NCBI RefSeq assembly: GCF_016901995.1
Contig: NZ_JACJLE010000001.1
Span: 1-64,000 of the forward strand
Direction of reading: 5' to 3'
DNA length: 64,000 nt
Origin: Bacteroides caecigallinarum
Lineage (GTDB): Bacteria > Bacteroidota > Bacteroidia > Bacteroidales > Bacteroidaceae
Under the pieces are notes generated by a model that was given only the letters and a program-made list of their open reading frames with translations, was not told where the DNA came from and made no database searches. Every line of letters starts with the position of its first letter. The stretch's first letter is position 1. The position numbers and the translations under genes are program-made. Shown here in pieces: positions 27,524 through 36,468 of the stretch.

Positions 27524-29299
27524 ATGGCAGCAACAGATTTCATAGTAGCGATTGAATTAGGTTCAACAGAGATAACCGGCATCGCAGGTAAGAAAAATGC
27601 AGATGGCAGCTTGAATATACTGGCTTATTCTTCTGAAAAGTCAGCCGACTGTATTAAAAAAGGAGTTATCTATAATCTGGATAAGACCACACAAAAGCTC
27701 ACTTCAGTTATAAAAGGGCTTGAAAACAAACTTCAGGCCGGTATAAAGAAAGTTTATATCGGTGTGGGCGGTCTATCACTAAGAAGTGTCAGGAATTCCG
27801 AAAACAGACAATTGGGAGAAGACACCAGAATATCGCAAGCCATAATTGACAGTATGATGCAGAATAATCTGGACATACCTCCATTGGACTATGAGATACT
27901 TGCTGTTGAACCTCAAGAATATAAGATAGGCAACAATCTGCTTACTGAGCCTGTAGGTACTACAGCCAACAGCATAGAGGGAAACTATCTGAATATCATC
28001 GCACGCCCTTCTGTCAAACAAAATATAAGACAGTGTCTGTCGCATACCGGATATGACATTGCCGGATTTGCTATATCACCTATGGCTACAGCTGATGCCG
28101 TGCTCACTACTAACGAAAAAAGATCAGGTTGTGCACTTATCGATTTCGGAGCCGATACTACAACTGTAAGTGTCTATAAAAACAATATATTGCGCCATGT
28201 CTGTGTAATTCCATTAGGTGGAAACAACATTACAAAAGATATAACCAGCAAACAGATAGAGGAAGACGATGCTGAACTGATAAAACTGAGATATGCATCT
28301 GCCTATACAGAACACAAAGAAGGTGAAGAAGTACAGGACTCAGAGTTCACTATCGACGGTAAATTCACCATACAGTCAAGGGTACTTGAGGATATTGTGG
28401 AAGCCAGAGTAAATGAAATTCTGAACAATGTATTCAACCAGATAAAGCTTTCCAACTATAGCGATTCATTAATGGCCGGTATCATCGTTACCGGAGGAAT
28501 GGCTAATATGCCGGATATTGACAAAGCCATAACAAACATTACAAAAATCGAAAAAGTAAGGATAGCTTTAAACAGCGAGACAAATATTGTAGGAAACACT
28601 GTTATACCTAAAAACGGTAAATCAAATACCCTAATAGGAATATTGATGTCCGGCGAAGAAAATTGCTGCAGAATTGATCCGAGAAAGGGACATCAACTTG
28701 ACTTTAATGAAGAAGCTGTAGCCGGAAACGACAAACAAGAGAATAATAACTCGGAAGAGCAGCAAAAAGAGTCGGAAGAAACCAAAGCCGAAGAGACAAT
28801 CAAAGAGGTTGAAACTATAGATAACACAAAAGAATGTCATCAACTGGTAATTACAGCATCACAGCTGATATTGAGCAGAGGATATTCTGAAGCGATTGAA
28901 GTATTGGACAAGGCCAAGAAGCTGAACGTAGAAGCCAAAGCCAGAGAAATCGACTCACTGGAAAAAGAAGCAAAGAGACTTCTGGAAGAAGCCGAAAGAG
29001 TGAGAGCTATAAAAGAGGCAAAATTACAGGCTGAAAAGCAACGTGAAGCACATAAAAAAGAAGAATGTAATAAATTGTTGGAAGAAGCAATAGAGCTCAT
29101 AGACAAAGAAAAATACAAAACCGCAAAAGAAAAACTTGACGCTGCAAGGGTATATAATATTGCGGAATGTAACCTGATTATAGAAGATCTGGAAGAAAAA
29201 ATTGTGAAGACCCAGAAAAACAAGAAAAGAAGTATCTTTGACAGGATAAAACAAGGTATGAGCAAAGCTTCTGAAGAGTTTTTTGATGGAATAAAATAA
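27524..29299 (+). CDS. ftsA: Cell division protein FtsA with long C-terminal extension
   Basis: This actin-like ATPase tethers FtsZ to the membrane. Residues 1 to about 385 form a normal FtsA core (IVAIELGSTEITG phosphate-binding segment, ALIDFGADTTTVS, IVTGGMANMP). The protein is 591 residues, while FtsA is usually 400-500. After the core comes an acidic linker (386-430), then two related ~50-residue helical repeats starting at about 433 (ECHQLVITASQLIL) and 513 (ECNKLLEEAIELI), separated by a Glu/Lys/Arg coiled coil. The extreme C-terminus, RSIFDRIKQGMSKASEEFF, looks like the usual amphipathic membrane-targeting helix. The extension thus lies between core and membrane anchor. Confidence 0.94.
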   Translation: MAATDFIVAIELGSTEITGIAGKKNADGSLNILAYSSEKSADCIKKGVIYNLDKTTQKLTSVIKGLENKLQAGIKKVYIGVGGLSLRSVRNSENRQLGEDTRISQAIIDSMMQNNLDIPPLDYEILAVEPQEYKIGNNLLTEPVGTTANSIEGNYLNIIARPSVKQNIRQCLSHTGYDIAGFAISPMATADAVLTTNEKRSGCALIDFGADTTTVSVYKNNILRHVCVIPLGGNNITKDITSKQIEEDDAELIKLRYASAYTEHKEGEEVQDSEFTIDGKFTIQSRVLEDIVEARVNEILNNVFNQIKLSNYSDSLMAGIIVTGGMANMPDIDKAITNITKIEKVRIALNSETNIVGNTVIPKNGKSNTLIGILMSGEENCCRIDPRKGHQLDFNEEAVAGNDKQENNNSEEQQKESEETKAEETIKEVETIDNTKECHQLVITASQLILSRGYSEAIEVLDKAKKLNVEAKAREIDSLEKEAKRLLEEAERVRAIKEAKLQAEKQREAHKKEECNKLLEEAIELIDKEKYKTAKEKLDAARVYNIAECNLIIEDLEEKIVKTQKNKKRSIFDRIKQGMSKASEEFFDGIK

Positions 29300-29364
29300 A
29301 AGGCATCCATCATTTGATACCAACAATAAACAGTTATAACTAATAAACTAAAACTTAAAACGAT

Positions 29365-30672
29365 ATGTCAGACGAAACAACAATGCCTTTCGATTTTCCG
29401 AGAGACGTACAACATATAATAAAAGTCATTGGTGTAGGTGGCGGTGGCGGTAATGCCGTCAATCATATGTACAGGGAAGGTATCCATGATGTAAACTTTG
29501 TAGTCTGCAATACAGATAACCAGGCCTTGGATGAGTCGCCTGTACCTATAAAGCTACAGTTGGGTAGCGAAGGTCTGGGAGCCGGTAACCGTCCGGAAAG
29601 AGCCAGAGCCGCAGCCGAGGAAAGTATCGAACAGGTAAAAGATATGCTCAACGACGGATGCCGCATGGCTTTCATCACTGCCGGAATGGGTGGTGGAACA
29701 GGAACAGGTGCAGCCCCAATCATCGCCAAGGCAGCCAAGGATATGGACATCCTTACCGTAGGTATCGTTACCATTCCATTCCTTTTTGAAGGAAACAAGA
29801 AAATTGACCAGGCTCTCGACGGTGTGGAAGAAATGAGCAAACATGTCGATGCACTTCTGGTTATCAACAACGAAAGACTTCGTGATGTATATTCAGACAT
29901 CAGCGTAATGAACGCTTTTGGAAAGGCCGACGACACCCTGTCTGTTGCAGCCAAGAGTATAGCAGAGATAATAACATTGAGAGGTAAGATAAACCTTGAC
30001 TTCAACGATGTGAAGACCGTACTTAAGGATGGTGGTGTGGCAATCATGAGTACAGGTTATGGCGAAGGTGAAGGTAGGGTTTCAAAGGCCATCAACGACG
30101 CTTTGAACTCGCCATTGCTGAACAACAACGATATTTTCAATTCAAAGAAAGTACTTTTCGTCATTACATATAGTCCGACAAGCGAACTTATGATGAACGA
30201 GATGGATGAAATCCACGATTTCATGAGCAAATTCGGAAAAGACTTCGAAACCAAATGGGGTCTTTATGAAGACAGCTCTCTTGAATCGAAAATCAAGTTT
30301 ACAATACTTGCCACAGGTTTCGGTATTTCGGATGTTCCGGGAATGGACAATGTAATACAGAAACATACCAAAGAAGAAGAGGAACGTCTGGCTGAACAGG
30401 AAGAAATCAGACAGAAGAAGGAAGACCGCCGAAGCAACTACTACGGGGCGAATATAGTAAGAACAAACAGAAAGAGAAGACATCACTTGTATGTATTCAG
30501 CCAAGAAGATCTTGACAACGATGATATCATAAGCATGGTAGAAACCATACCTGCCTACAAGAGAACAAAGAGTGAGCTTGAAAGCATACAGTCGAAAGCA
30601 GCTATGCAGGAAAACCCATCACAGAATTCGGAATCCAACAATTCTGAAAGTACTGTCATAAGCTTCTTCTAA
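29365..30672 (+). CDS. ftsZ: Cell division GTPase FtsZ
   Basis: Tubulin-like GTPase that forms the Z-ring. The 435-residue protein carries the GTP-binding signature GGGTGTGAAP, the T7-loop region NLDFNDVKTVL with its catalytic Asp pair, and an N-terminal VIGVGGGGGNAV. The C-terminal linker is charged (KKEDRRSNYYG), and the tail contains IPAYKRTKSE, a Bacteroidota-type conserved peptide, then ends in VISFF. It lies 65 bp after ftsA. Confidence 0.97.
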   Translation: MSDETTMPFDFPRDVQHIIKVIGVGGGGGNAVNHMYREGIHDVNFVVCNTDNQALDESPVPIKLQLGSEGLGAGNRPERARAAAEESIEQVKDMLNDGCRMAFITAGMGGGTGTGAAPIIAKAAKDMDILTVGIVTIPFLFEGNKKIDQALDGVEEMSKHVDALLVINNERLRDVYSDISVMNAFGKADDTLSVAAKSIAEIITLRGKINLDFNDVKTVLKDGGVAIMSTGYGEGEGRVSKAINDALNSPLLNNNDIFNSKKVLFVITYSPTSELMMNEMDEIHDFMSKFGKDFETKWGLYEDSSLESKIKFTILATGFGISDVPGMDNVIQKHTKEEEERLAEQEEIRQKKEDRRSNYYGANIVRTNRKRRHHLYVFSQEDLDNDDIISMVETIPAYKRTKSELESIQSKAAMQENPSQNSESNNSESTVISFF

Positions 30673-30717
30673 TACCAACAAAGATAAAATACTTATAAAC
30701 TTAAAAACTCATATATT

Positions 30718-31167
30718 ATGGATTTATTCGAACAGATCAGCAACGATATCAAGGAAGCCATGAAGGCTAAAGACAAAGTTAAACTTGAAACTTTGCGTAA
30801 TGTGAAAAAATTCTTCCTTGAAGCAAAAACAGCTCCTGGAGCTAACGATACACTGACAGACGATGCAGCACTGAAGATTATGCAGAAACTCGTGAAACAA
30901 GGAAAAGATTCAGCTGCTGTGTATGAAGGACAGGGCCGTGCAGACCTGGCAGAAGCTGAAATGGCACAGGTAAGAGTAATTGAAACTTACCTTCCAAAAC
31001 AACTTTCTGCAGAAGAACTTGAAGCAAAGCTTAAAGAAATCATTGAGCGTACAGGTGCAAAAGACGGAAAAGACATGGGTAAGGTCATGGGAGTGGCATC
31101 TAAAGAACTTGCAGGCCTGGCAGAAGGAAGAGCAATATCAGCAAAAGTGAAAGAGCTTCTGAACTAA
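30718..31167 (+). CDS. GatB/YqeY domain protein
   Basis: A 149-residue soluble protein with the YqeY fold: ISNDIKEAMKAKDKVKLETL at the N-terminus and a C-terminal helical domain resembling the tail of the amidotransferase subunit GatB (GKVMGVASKELAGLAEGR). The fold is associated with tRNA binding in GatB, but the role of stand-alone YqeY proteins is not established. It lies 45 bp after ftsZ and is the last gene before a strong terminator, so it appears co-transcribed with the division genes. Confidence 0.9.
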   Translation: MDLFEQISNDIKEAMKAKDKVKLETLRNVKKFFLEAKTAPGANDTLTDDAALKIMQKLVKQGKDSAAVYEGQGRADLAEAEMAQVRVIETYLPKQLSAEELEAKLKEIIERTGAKDGKDMGKVMGVASKELAGLAEGRAISAKVKELLN

Positions 31168-31198
31168 TATTACTCACAAAATTAGAATATAATGACAG

Positions 31199-31257
31199 CG
31201 GTATATATATTATGATTTAGACAAAAGCTTATTTCATAACTATATATACCGTTTTTT
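31199..31257 (+). terminator. Terminator of the dcw cluster
   Basis: CGGTATATATA (31199-31209) pairs with TATATATACCG (31241-31251), extended inside by TTATGA/TCATAA, and is followed by six T residues. Confidence 0.8.
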
Positions 31258-31286
31258 CTTATTATAAGATTAAAGACCAAACATTT

Positions 31287-32204
31287 ATGAGCGAATTCTT
31301 TTTGGAAGCGCATAACATAGTGAAAAGTTATGCCAACCACACAGCCCTGAACGGCGTCAGCATCAATGTCCCAAAAGGAAAAGTATTCGGACTTCTGGGA
31401 CCTAATGGAGCCGGAAAGACAACATTGATAAGAATAATAAACCGTATAACTGCCCCTGATTCAGGAGAAGTATATTTCGACGGTCATCTGTCACAACCTG
31501 ACGATATCTACAGTATAGGATACCTGCCTGAGGAAAGAGGACTTTACAAAAAGATGAAAGTTGGCGAACAGGCTATCTACCTTGCACAACTCAAAGGATT
31601 GGACAAACGTGAAGCGACAAAACGTCTGAAAGAATGGTTCGACAAATTCGAAATAACCCAATGGTGGGACAAAAAGCTGGAAGAGCTGTCGAAAGGTATG
31701 CAACAGAAAGTTCAGTTCGTTATAACAGTACTTCACAAACCACAATTGTTGATATTCGATGAGCCATTTTCAGGTTTCGATCCTGTAAACGCAGAGCTTC
31801 TGAAAAGAGAAATCCTGGAACTTAAAAATCAGGGACACACAATAATCTTTTCTACTCATAACATGTCTTCAGTAGAGGAAATTTGTGATAACATCGCCTT
31901 GATAAACCACTCACAAGTAGTACTGCAAGGGGAAGTAAACGAGGTACGTTCGCAATTCAAGTCTAACACATACAGACTAGGATTACACATGGGAGACAAA
32001 CTGGCCGAGAACAGTATGTTCGAAATCCTATCATCCGAAATCAAAGGAGGAGAACATATTTATACCATAAAGAAGACAAACGAGATGAGCAATTCACAAC
32101 TTCTGACAGCTATTGCTGCTGGAAATGAAGTGACATCATTCTCCGAATGCCTTCCTTCGATGAACGAAATATTCATTAAGACTGTGGAAAACAGCAAACT
32201 GTAA
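31287..32204 (+). CDS. ABC transporter ATP-binding protein (NatA-like)
   Basis: Nucleotide-binding subunit of an ABC-2 type exporter; the permease gene follows after 27 bp. The 305-residue protein has Walker A GPNGAGKTT, the signature LSKGMQQK, Walker B LLIFDEPFSGFDP and the H-loop FSTHNMSS, plus a C-terminal ~80-residue domain of the DUF4162 kind found in NatA/drug-export ATPases. Sodium or drug export is possible; the substrate is not readable. Confidence 0.9.
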   Translation: MSEFFLEAHNIVKSYANHTALNGVSINVPKGKVFGLLGPNGAGKTTLIRIINRITAPDSGEVYFDGHLSQPDDIYSIGYLPEERGLYKKMKVGEQAIYLAQLKGLDKREATKRLKEWFDKFEITQWWDKKLEELSKGMQQKVQFVITVLHKPQLLIFDEPFSGFDPVNAELLKREILELKNQGHTIIFSTHNMSSVEEICDNIALINHSQVVLQGEVNEVRSQFKSNTYRLGLHMGDKLAENSMFEILSSEIKGGEHIYTIKKTNEMSNSQLLTAIAAGNEVTSFSECLPSMNEIFIKTVENSKL

Positions 32205-32231
32205 AAAAACACCTTCTATTTGCCTATACTT

Positions 32232-33530
32232 ATGAACAAGACATTCATTATAATTCACCGCGAGTTCATGAACCGCGTGAGCAAAAAATCATTTATCATA
32301 CTGACTGTTCTGATGCCGTTCATTTTTGCAGCACTGATATTCGTACCACTGATGCTTTCGATGGTAAAGAGCGACGAACAGAAAAACATTGCTGTGATTG
32401 ACCATACTGGAAAATATTTCCCTATGATGGCCAATGACGAATCATATTTATTCTTCCCTGAGACAGAAATGAAAGATGAGTTCCGCTCGGATACGACAGC
32501 CTACAGCGCAGTTATAGAAATCACAGCAGATCTGATAGAAAATCCTGATGCGGCAGCTATCTATTCGCGCAAGGAAATCCCACAGGGACTGTCGCGTATA
32601 GTTAACAATGCCATAAACGAACAGATCCGTCACGACAAACTGACGAACTACAATATTCCTCAGTTGCAGAGGATTATGAACGATTTCGAACAGACCTACA
32701 GCATACGCACAATCAAATGGAGCGACGACGGCAGCGAGAGCGAATCGAATGCAGGAGTAGCCGTAGCAGCAGGTATGATACTGACATTCCTCATCTATAT
32801 GTTCGTTATGTCATACGGAGGTATGGTAATGCAAAGCGTAATGGAAGAGAAGACTAACCGTATAGTAGAACTTATGATTTCGTCTGTACGCCCATTCCAG
32901 CTGATGATAGGTAAAATCATAGGAATCGGACTTGTAGGAATATTGCAGCTTGCCATTTGGGGAGTAATGCTTGTTATAATACTTACTGCTGCCGGATTAA
33001 TGTTCGGAGTATCAGCAATGTCAAATCCTGATGCAATGATGGCTGCAACTTCAACACCGATGCCGGAACCTACAGAAGCAAATGCCATACTTGCATCTAT
33101 CAACAACCTTAACCTGCCTGCACTGGGTGGTATATTCGTACTGAACTTCATAGGCGGTTATCTGGTTTATGCTTCTATATTTGCAGCGATAGGCGCATCT
33201 ATCAATGAGGCTGAAGACTCACAGCAGTTTATGACTCCAATAGTGTTCCTTCTTATTTTTGCACTATATGCAGCTATATACAGTGCGGAAAATGCCGATG
33301 GCCCGTTAGCCGTATGGTGTTCAATGATTCCTTTCACATCTCCGGTGGTCTCAATGGTACGTGTATCTCTCGACGCTCCTGTATGGCAGACAACTGTTTC
33401 TCTGATAATTCTATATATATCTGCTTTCACACTGATATGGCTTGCAGGAAAGATTTACAGAGTGGGAATCCTGATGTACGGAAAGAAGCCTTCTTTAAAA
33501 GAGATGATTAAATGGATAAGCTATAAATAA
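32232..33530 (+). CDS. ABC-2 type transporter permease (NatB-like)
   Basis: Membrane subunit paired with the ATPase upstream. The 432-residue protein has one N-terminal helix (FIILTVLMPFIFAALIFVPLML), a ~140-residue extracytoplasmic domain, then about five more helices in the C-terminal half. EEKTNRIVELMISSVRP is the conserved ABC-2 membrane segment (motif MEEKTNR..E.L..S). The ATG at 32232 (MNKTFIIIHREF) is chosen over an in-frame TTG. The topology fits NatB-type exporters. Confidence 0.88.
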   Translation: MNKTFIIIHREFMNRVSKKSFIILTVLMPFIFAALIFVPLMLSMVKSDEQKNIAVIDHTGKYFPMMANDESYLFFPETEMKDEFRSDTTAYSAVIEITADLIENPDAAAIYSRKEIPQGLSRIVNNAINEQIRHDKLTNYNIPQLQRIMNDFEQTYSIRTIKWSDDGSESESNAGVAVAAGMILTFLIYMFVMSYGGMVMQSVMEEKTNRIVELMISSVRPFQLMIGKIIGIGLVGILQLAIWGVMLVIILTAAGLMFGVSAMSNPDAMMAATSTPMPEPTEANAILASINNLNLPALGGIFVLNFIGGYLVYASIFAAIGASINEAEDSQQFMTPIVFLLIFALYAAIYSAENADGPLAVWCSMIPFTSPVVSMVRVSLDAPVWQTTVSLIILYISAFTLIWLAGKIYRVGILMYGKKPSLKEMIKWISYK

Positions 33531-33538
33531 GTTTTCTA

Positions 33539-33566
33539 ATGCCGACTACTGTCGGCATATAAAAAA
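33539..33566 (+). terminator. Hairpin after the ABC permease gene
   Basis: ATGCCGAC-TACT-GTCGGCAT (33539-33558) is a perfect 8-bp stem followed by ATAAAAAAG. The T run is missing on the plus strand, so it may act together with the larger hairpin 30 bp further on. Its stem TGCCGAC-N4-GTCGGCA also occurs at 15021-15038. Confidence 0.4.
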
Positions 33567-33587
33567 GACTATAAATACGAAAACTTT

Positions 33588-33630
33588 ATACCCGTTGGCA
33601 GAGTTAAATTATAGTTCTGCCAACGGGTAT
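33588..33630. terminator. Bidirectional terminator between ABC permease and recO
   Basis: ATACCCGTTGGCAGA (33588-33602) and TCTGCCAACGGGTAT (33616-33630) form a perfect 15-bp stem with a 13-nt loop between two convergent genes. T-rich sequence follows on both strands, though the runs are short. Confidence 0.75.
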
Positions 33631-33633
33631 TTC

Positions 33634-34359
33634 TTATATAAACAGTTCCTGTAATACGGACAAAGATTTCAGTTCCGGAAAATCCGGCAGATGCAACCGG
33701 TAATATTCGTTTATAATATCCAGACATCTGTTTCTCTCCATACGGTTCATGGCAAACAGATGCATATTGTCGTACTTCATACGCATCAGGTTGACTATAC
33801 GTGCCGATTCCTCAGGATGAAGGAACATTCCATGAAAAGGTTTCTCTATAGTAAAACATGCATTCATAAGGTCGAAATAAGCACCTTCTGCGTAATCCTC
33901 AGTATTGGGATAGAGTCCGAGAAATCTTGACAGGCGGATGAGGAACACGAGATGAAAATTAGAAAAACTTTTTTCGCAGGCATCAAGCCACATTATCGAA
34001 CCTGCCAAATACGAGAAAAGAGCTTCATCTCTACCCTCTTCTTTCAAGGCACGGAAAAGGAATTCTGACAGGAACATTGCTATTCCCGATTTATATGGAT
34101 CATATGGAAGTGAACTCAGGACATGCCACAATCTGGCTTCACGTACAGGATGCAACGAAGCTCGCGGGCGGACTTCTGCATCAATCTCTACCATTGCAAA
34201 AGGCTGAAACAAAAGACTCATCGCACCTTTTTTCTTCGATCGCGACACAGGTATAAGAAAAGACATTCGCCCATTCTCACGTGTGAAGATATGGGCGATG
34301 TTCTTTGTGTCATTATACTTGAATGAACATAATACTATTCCTTGATATCTCTGCAACAT
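33634..34359 (-). CDS. recO: DNA repair protein RecO
   Basis: Acts with RecF and RecR to load RecA on gapped DNA and anneal single strands. The 241-residue protein has the N-terminal OB-fold start (LQRYQGIVLCSFKYNDTKN), the basic stretch PVSRSKKKGAMS, and the helical C-terminal domain with FLGLYPNTEDY. The zinc-binding cysteines of some RecO proteins are absent, which is common in this phylum. The promoter overlaps the end of katA upstream. Confidence 0.93.
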   Translation of the reverse strand: MLQRYQGIVLCSFKYNDTKNIAHIFTRENGRMSFLIPVSRSKKKGAMSLLFQPFAMVEIDAEVRPRASLHPVREARLWHVLSSLPYDPYKSGIAMFLSEFLFRALKEEGRDEALFSYLAGSIMWLDACEKSFSNFHLVFLIRLSRFLGLYPNTEDYAEGAYFDLMNACFTIEKPFHGMFLHPEESARIVNLMRMKYDNMHLFAMNRMERNRCLDIINEYYRLHLPDFPELKSLSVLQELFI

Positions 34360-34366
34360 AACAGTG

Positions 34367-34397
34367 CAAAGTTAAAGAATATATCATAAAAAATCAA
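34367..34397 (-). promoter_or_regulatory. Promoter of recO
   Basis: On the minus strand TTG (34397-34395) and TAACTTTG (34374-34367) are 20 bp apart. The -33 element overlaps the katA stop codon. Confidence 0.6.
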
Positions 34398-35785
34398 TCA
34401 ATTTCCAGTCCAAGTGCTTTTGCCACTCCACGACCGTAAGCCTCATCAGCTTTCATACAGTTATTGATATGTCTGCGCTTGATTTCTACAGGTATATCAC
34501 CCATAGCACGGGCAGTATTTTCAAACAATACCTGCTGCTGTTCCGGTGTCATCAGGCGGAAGAGGGCTCTCGGCTGTGAATAATAATCAGTGTCGTCCTC
34601 ACGGTAATCCCACTGGTATGCTGCACCGTCGAGTTCCAAAGGCGGCTCCTTATATTCTGTCTGGTTCATCCATTCTCCGAAGCTGTTAGGCTCGTAGCCG
34701 ATAGTAGAACCGTGATTGCCATCCACACGCATCTGTCCGTCACGGTGATACATATTGAGGAACGGACAACGGCTGCGGTTTACAGGTATCTGATGATGGT
34801 TCACGCCCAAACGGTAACGCTGTGTATCTCCGTATGAGAACAATCGCCCCTGAAGCATGCGGTCAGGCGAGAAGCTGATGCCCGGAACTACATTTGCCGG
34901 ATTAAAGGCCGCCTGTTCCACATCGGCAAAATAGTTTTCAGGATTACGGTTAAGTTCCATAATACCCACCTCTATCAGCGGATATTCTTTCTGCGACCAT
35001 ACCTTGGTCAAATCGAACGGATTGTAAGGACAGTTTCTTGCCTGTTCCTCTGTCATAAGCTGTACGAACATCTTCCATTTCGGGAAGTCACCCTTCTCAA
35101 TGCTTTCATACAAATCACGCTGATGACTTTCACGGTCTTTTGCTATGATAGCCTCAGCCTCTTGGTCTGTCAGGTTCTTGATACCCTGCATGGTGTGAAG
35201 GTGAAATTTCACCCATGTGCGCACACCTTCGGCATTGATAAACGAGAATGTATGGCTTCCATATCCGTGCATGTGTCTGTATGAATACGGAATACCTCTG
35301 TCACTCATAGTGATTGTTACCTGATGTAGTGCTTCTGGAAGCAGTGTCCAGAAATCCCAGTTATTCTTAGGACTACGCATGTTTGTGCGAGGGTCACGTT
35401 TCACGGCATGATTCAAATCAGGGAATTTAAGCGGATCGCGCAAGAAGAATACTGGAGTATTGTTTCCCACGAGATCCCAATTGCCTTCCTCTGTATAGAA
35501 CTTGATGGCGAAACCTCTGATGTCGCGTTCCGCATCGGCTGCTCCGCGTTCGCCTGCCACAGTAGAGAAACGAACAAACAATTCCGTTTCCTTTCCTACT
35601 TCAGAGAAGATGGCAGCTTTAGTGTATTTGGTAATATCATTAGTAACGGTGAATTTTCCGAAAGCGCCCGACCCTTTGGCGTGCATACGTCTTTCAGGAA
35701 TTACCTCTCTGTCAAAATGTGCAAGCTTTTCAAGAAACCATACATCCTGTAAAAGCATAGGTCCTCTTTTTCCGGCTGTAGCCAC
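34394..35785 (-). CDS. katA: Monofunctional haem catalase (5' end frameshifted)
   Basis: Decomposes hydrogen peroxide to water and oxygen. Catalase motifs are intact: [16 protein letters not shown] (distal His), the [10 protein letters not shown] region, and the proximal-haem [14 protein letters not shown] with the Tyr ligand. The open frame begins only at a GTG (35785) inside VATAGKRGP, about 19 codons later than expected for this family. The missing codons are present upstream in another frame: an ATG at 35841 with a strong AAGGAGG (35847-35853) would read [16 protein letters not shown] if one A were added to a run of six A (plus-strand T6 at 35828-35833). As sequenced, the ATG frame stops after five codons. 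The flavodoxin-like gene lies 15 bp upstream. Confidence 0.93.
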   Translation of the reverse strand: MATAGKRGPMLLQDVWFLEKLAHFDREVIPERRMHAKGSGAFGKFTVTNDITKYTKAAIFSEVGKETELFVRFSTVAGERGAADAERDIRGFAIKFYTEEGNWDLVGNNTPVFFLRDPLKFPDLNHAVKRDPRTNMRSPKNNWDFWTLLPEALHQVTITMSDRGIPYSYRHMHGYGSHTFSFINAEGVRTWVKFHLHTMQGIKNLTDQEAEAIIAKDRESHQRDLYESIEKGDFPKWKMFVQLMTEEQARNCPYNPFDLTKVWSQKEYPLIEVGIMELNRNPENYFADVEQAAFNPANVVPGISFSPDRMLQGRLFSYGDTQRYRLGVNHHQIPVNRSRCPFLNMYHRDGQMRVDGNHGSTIGYEPNSFGEWMNQTEYKEPPLELDGAAYQWDYREDDTDYYSQPRALFRLMTPEQQQVLFENTARAMGDIPVEIKRRHINNCMKADEAYGRGVAKALGLEID

Positions 35786-35841
35786 ATTCTGATTGTCGGC
35801 TACCAGTGCCCCCTGGGCTGTTGTTAGTTTTTTGTTTCCAT
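35786..35841 (-). other. Out-of-frame native start of katA (one-base deletion in A6)
   Basis: The segment holds the catalase ribosome-binding context, ATG and N-terminal codons, but the frame meets TAA at the sixth codon. Restoring one A in the homopolymer joins it to the catalase frame without other changes. Possible causes are a sequencing or assembly error, a phase-variable homopolymer, slippage during transcription or translation, or a true mutation. Confidence 0.8.
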
Positions 35842-35856
35842 AAATACCTCCTTAAA

Positions 35857-36294
35857 TTATTTAGTTAACATGTTACTTTGTATAAAAGTATCCAGTTTAG
35901 TTTTGTCTTCGTCTGTCAAACGTGCTGTCTTCGATTTCAAGAAACCGCTTACTCCCTTTCCGGTCATATTCATAGCCTTTCTCATCCTGCGGTACATACT
36001 TCCGGTCCTTATCTTGTAGGTAGTAAAAAACATGACCTTGCGTTCATCCATATAACCTGCAACAGACTTGCTGAAGTCAATCCACTTCCGATGCGGATGC
36101 TGTCCTATAACAAACCAGCCGCAAGTCCAACACCCTGATAACACAATGTCTGATTTCAACAATCTCTGCTTGTCGAAATCCGAAATTGAGGACAGGCTAA
36201 CATCAAGTCCCTTCGACCACAGGTACATAGCTATCTCTCTGGCATATGCAGCTGTCCGGCCGGTATGGCTATAGTATAAAACCGTCGCTTTCAT
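35857..36294 (-). CDS. Flavodoxin-like protein
   Basis: A 145-residue protein with the flavodoxin FMN phosphate-loop start VLYYSHTGRTAAYAREIA, then alternating strands and helices (SDIVLSGCWTCGWFVIG, KVMFFTTYKIRTG). It is shorter than some flavodoxins and carries a CWTC motif in the second loop region, which could be redox-active; that is inference. It lies 15 bp upstream of katA on the same strand, so it probably forms an oxidative-stress operon, divergent from a LysR regulator. Confidence 0.75.
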   Translation of the reverse strand: MKATVLYYSHTGRTAAYAREIAMYLWSKGLDVSLSSISDFDKQRLLKSDIVLSGCWTCGWFVIGQHPHRKWIDFSKSVAGYMDERKVMFFTTYKIRTGSMYRRMRKAMNMTGKGVSGFLKSKTARLTDEDKTKLDTFIQSNMLTK

Positions 36295-36373
36295 TATTAT
36301 TAATACTTTACTATTATTACTTCGTTGTCAAACAAATCAGATATAATCAACAAAGTTTTCATACGCATTTAAA

Positions 36374-36386
36374 ATTTGTAACAAAT
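36374..36386. promoter_or_regulatory. Palindrome ATTTGTAACAAAT in the divergent LysR/flavodoxin region
   Basis: A perfect 13-bp inverted repeat centred on 36380, between the divergent genes. LysR regulators usually bind such dyads in the divergent intergenic region. Binding is inferred. Confidence 0.45.
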
Positions 36387-36403
36387 ATAAATATGCAAAA
36401 GAT

Positions 36404-36424
36404 ATTTCACTATATTTGTGAAAT
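36404..36424 (+). promoter_or_regulatory. Promoter -7 element inside an inverted repeat before the LysR gene
   Basis: ATTTCAC and GTGAAAT (36404-36410, 36418-36424) flank TATATTT, and TATATTTG (36411-36418) is a good -7 element. A site with this layout would let the regulator block its own promoter. Confidence 0.5.
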
Positions 36425-36468
36425 TCTATTTTCCGATAACAGTTATTGATAAAAACGATATAGCACAA

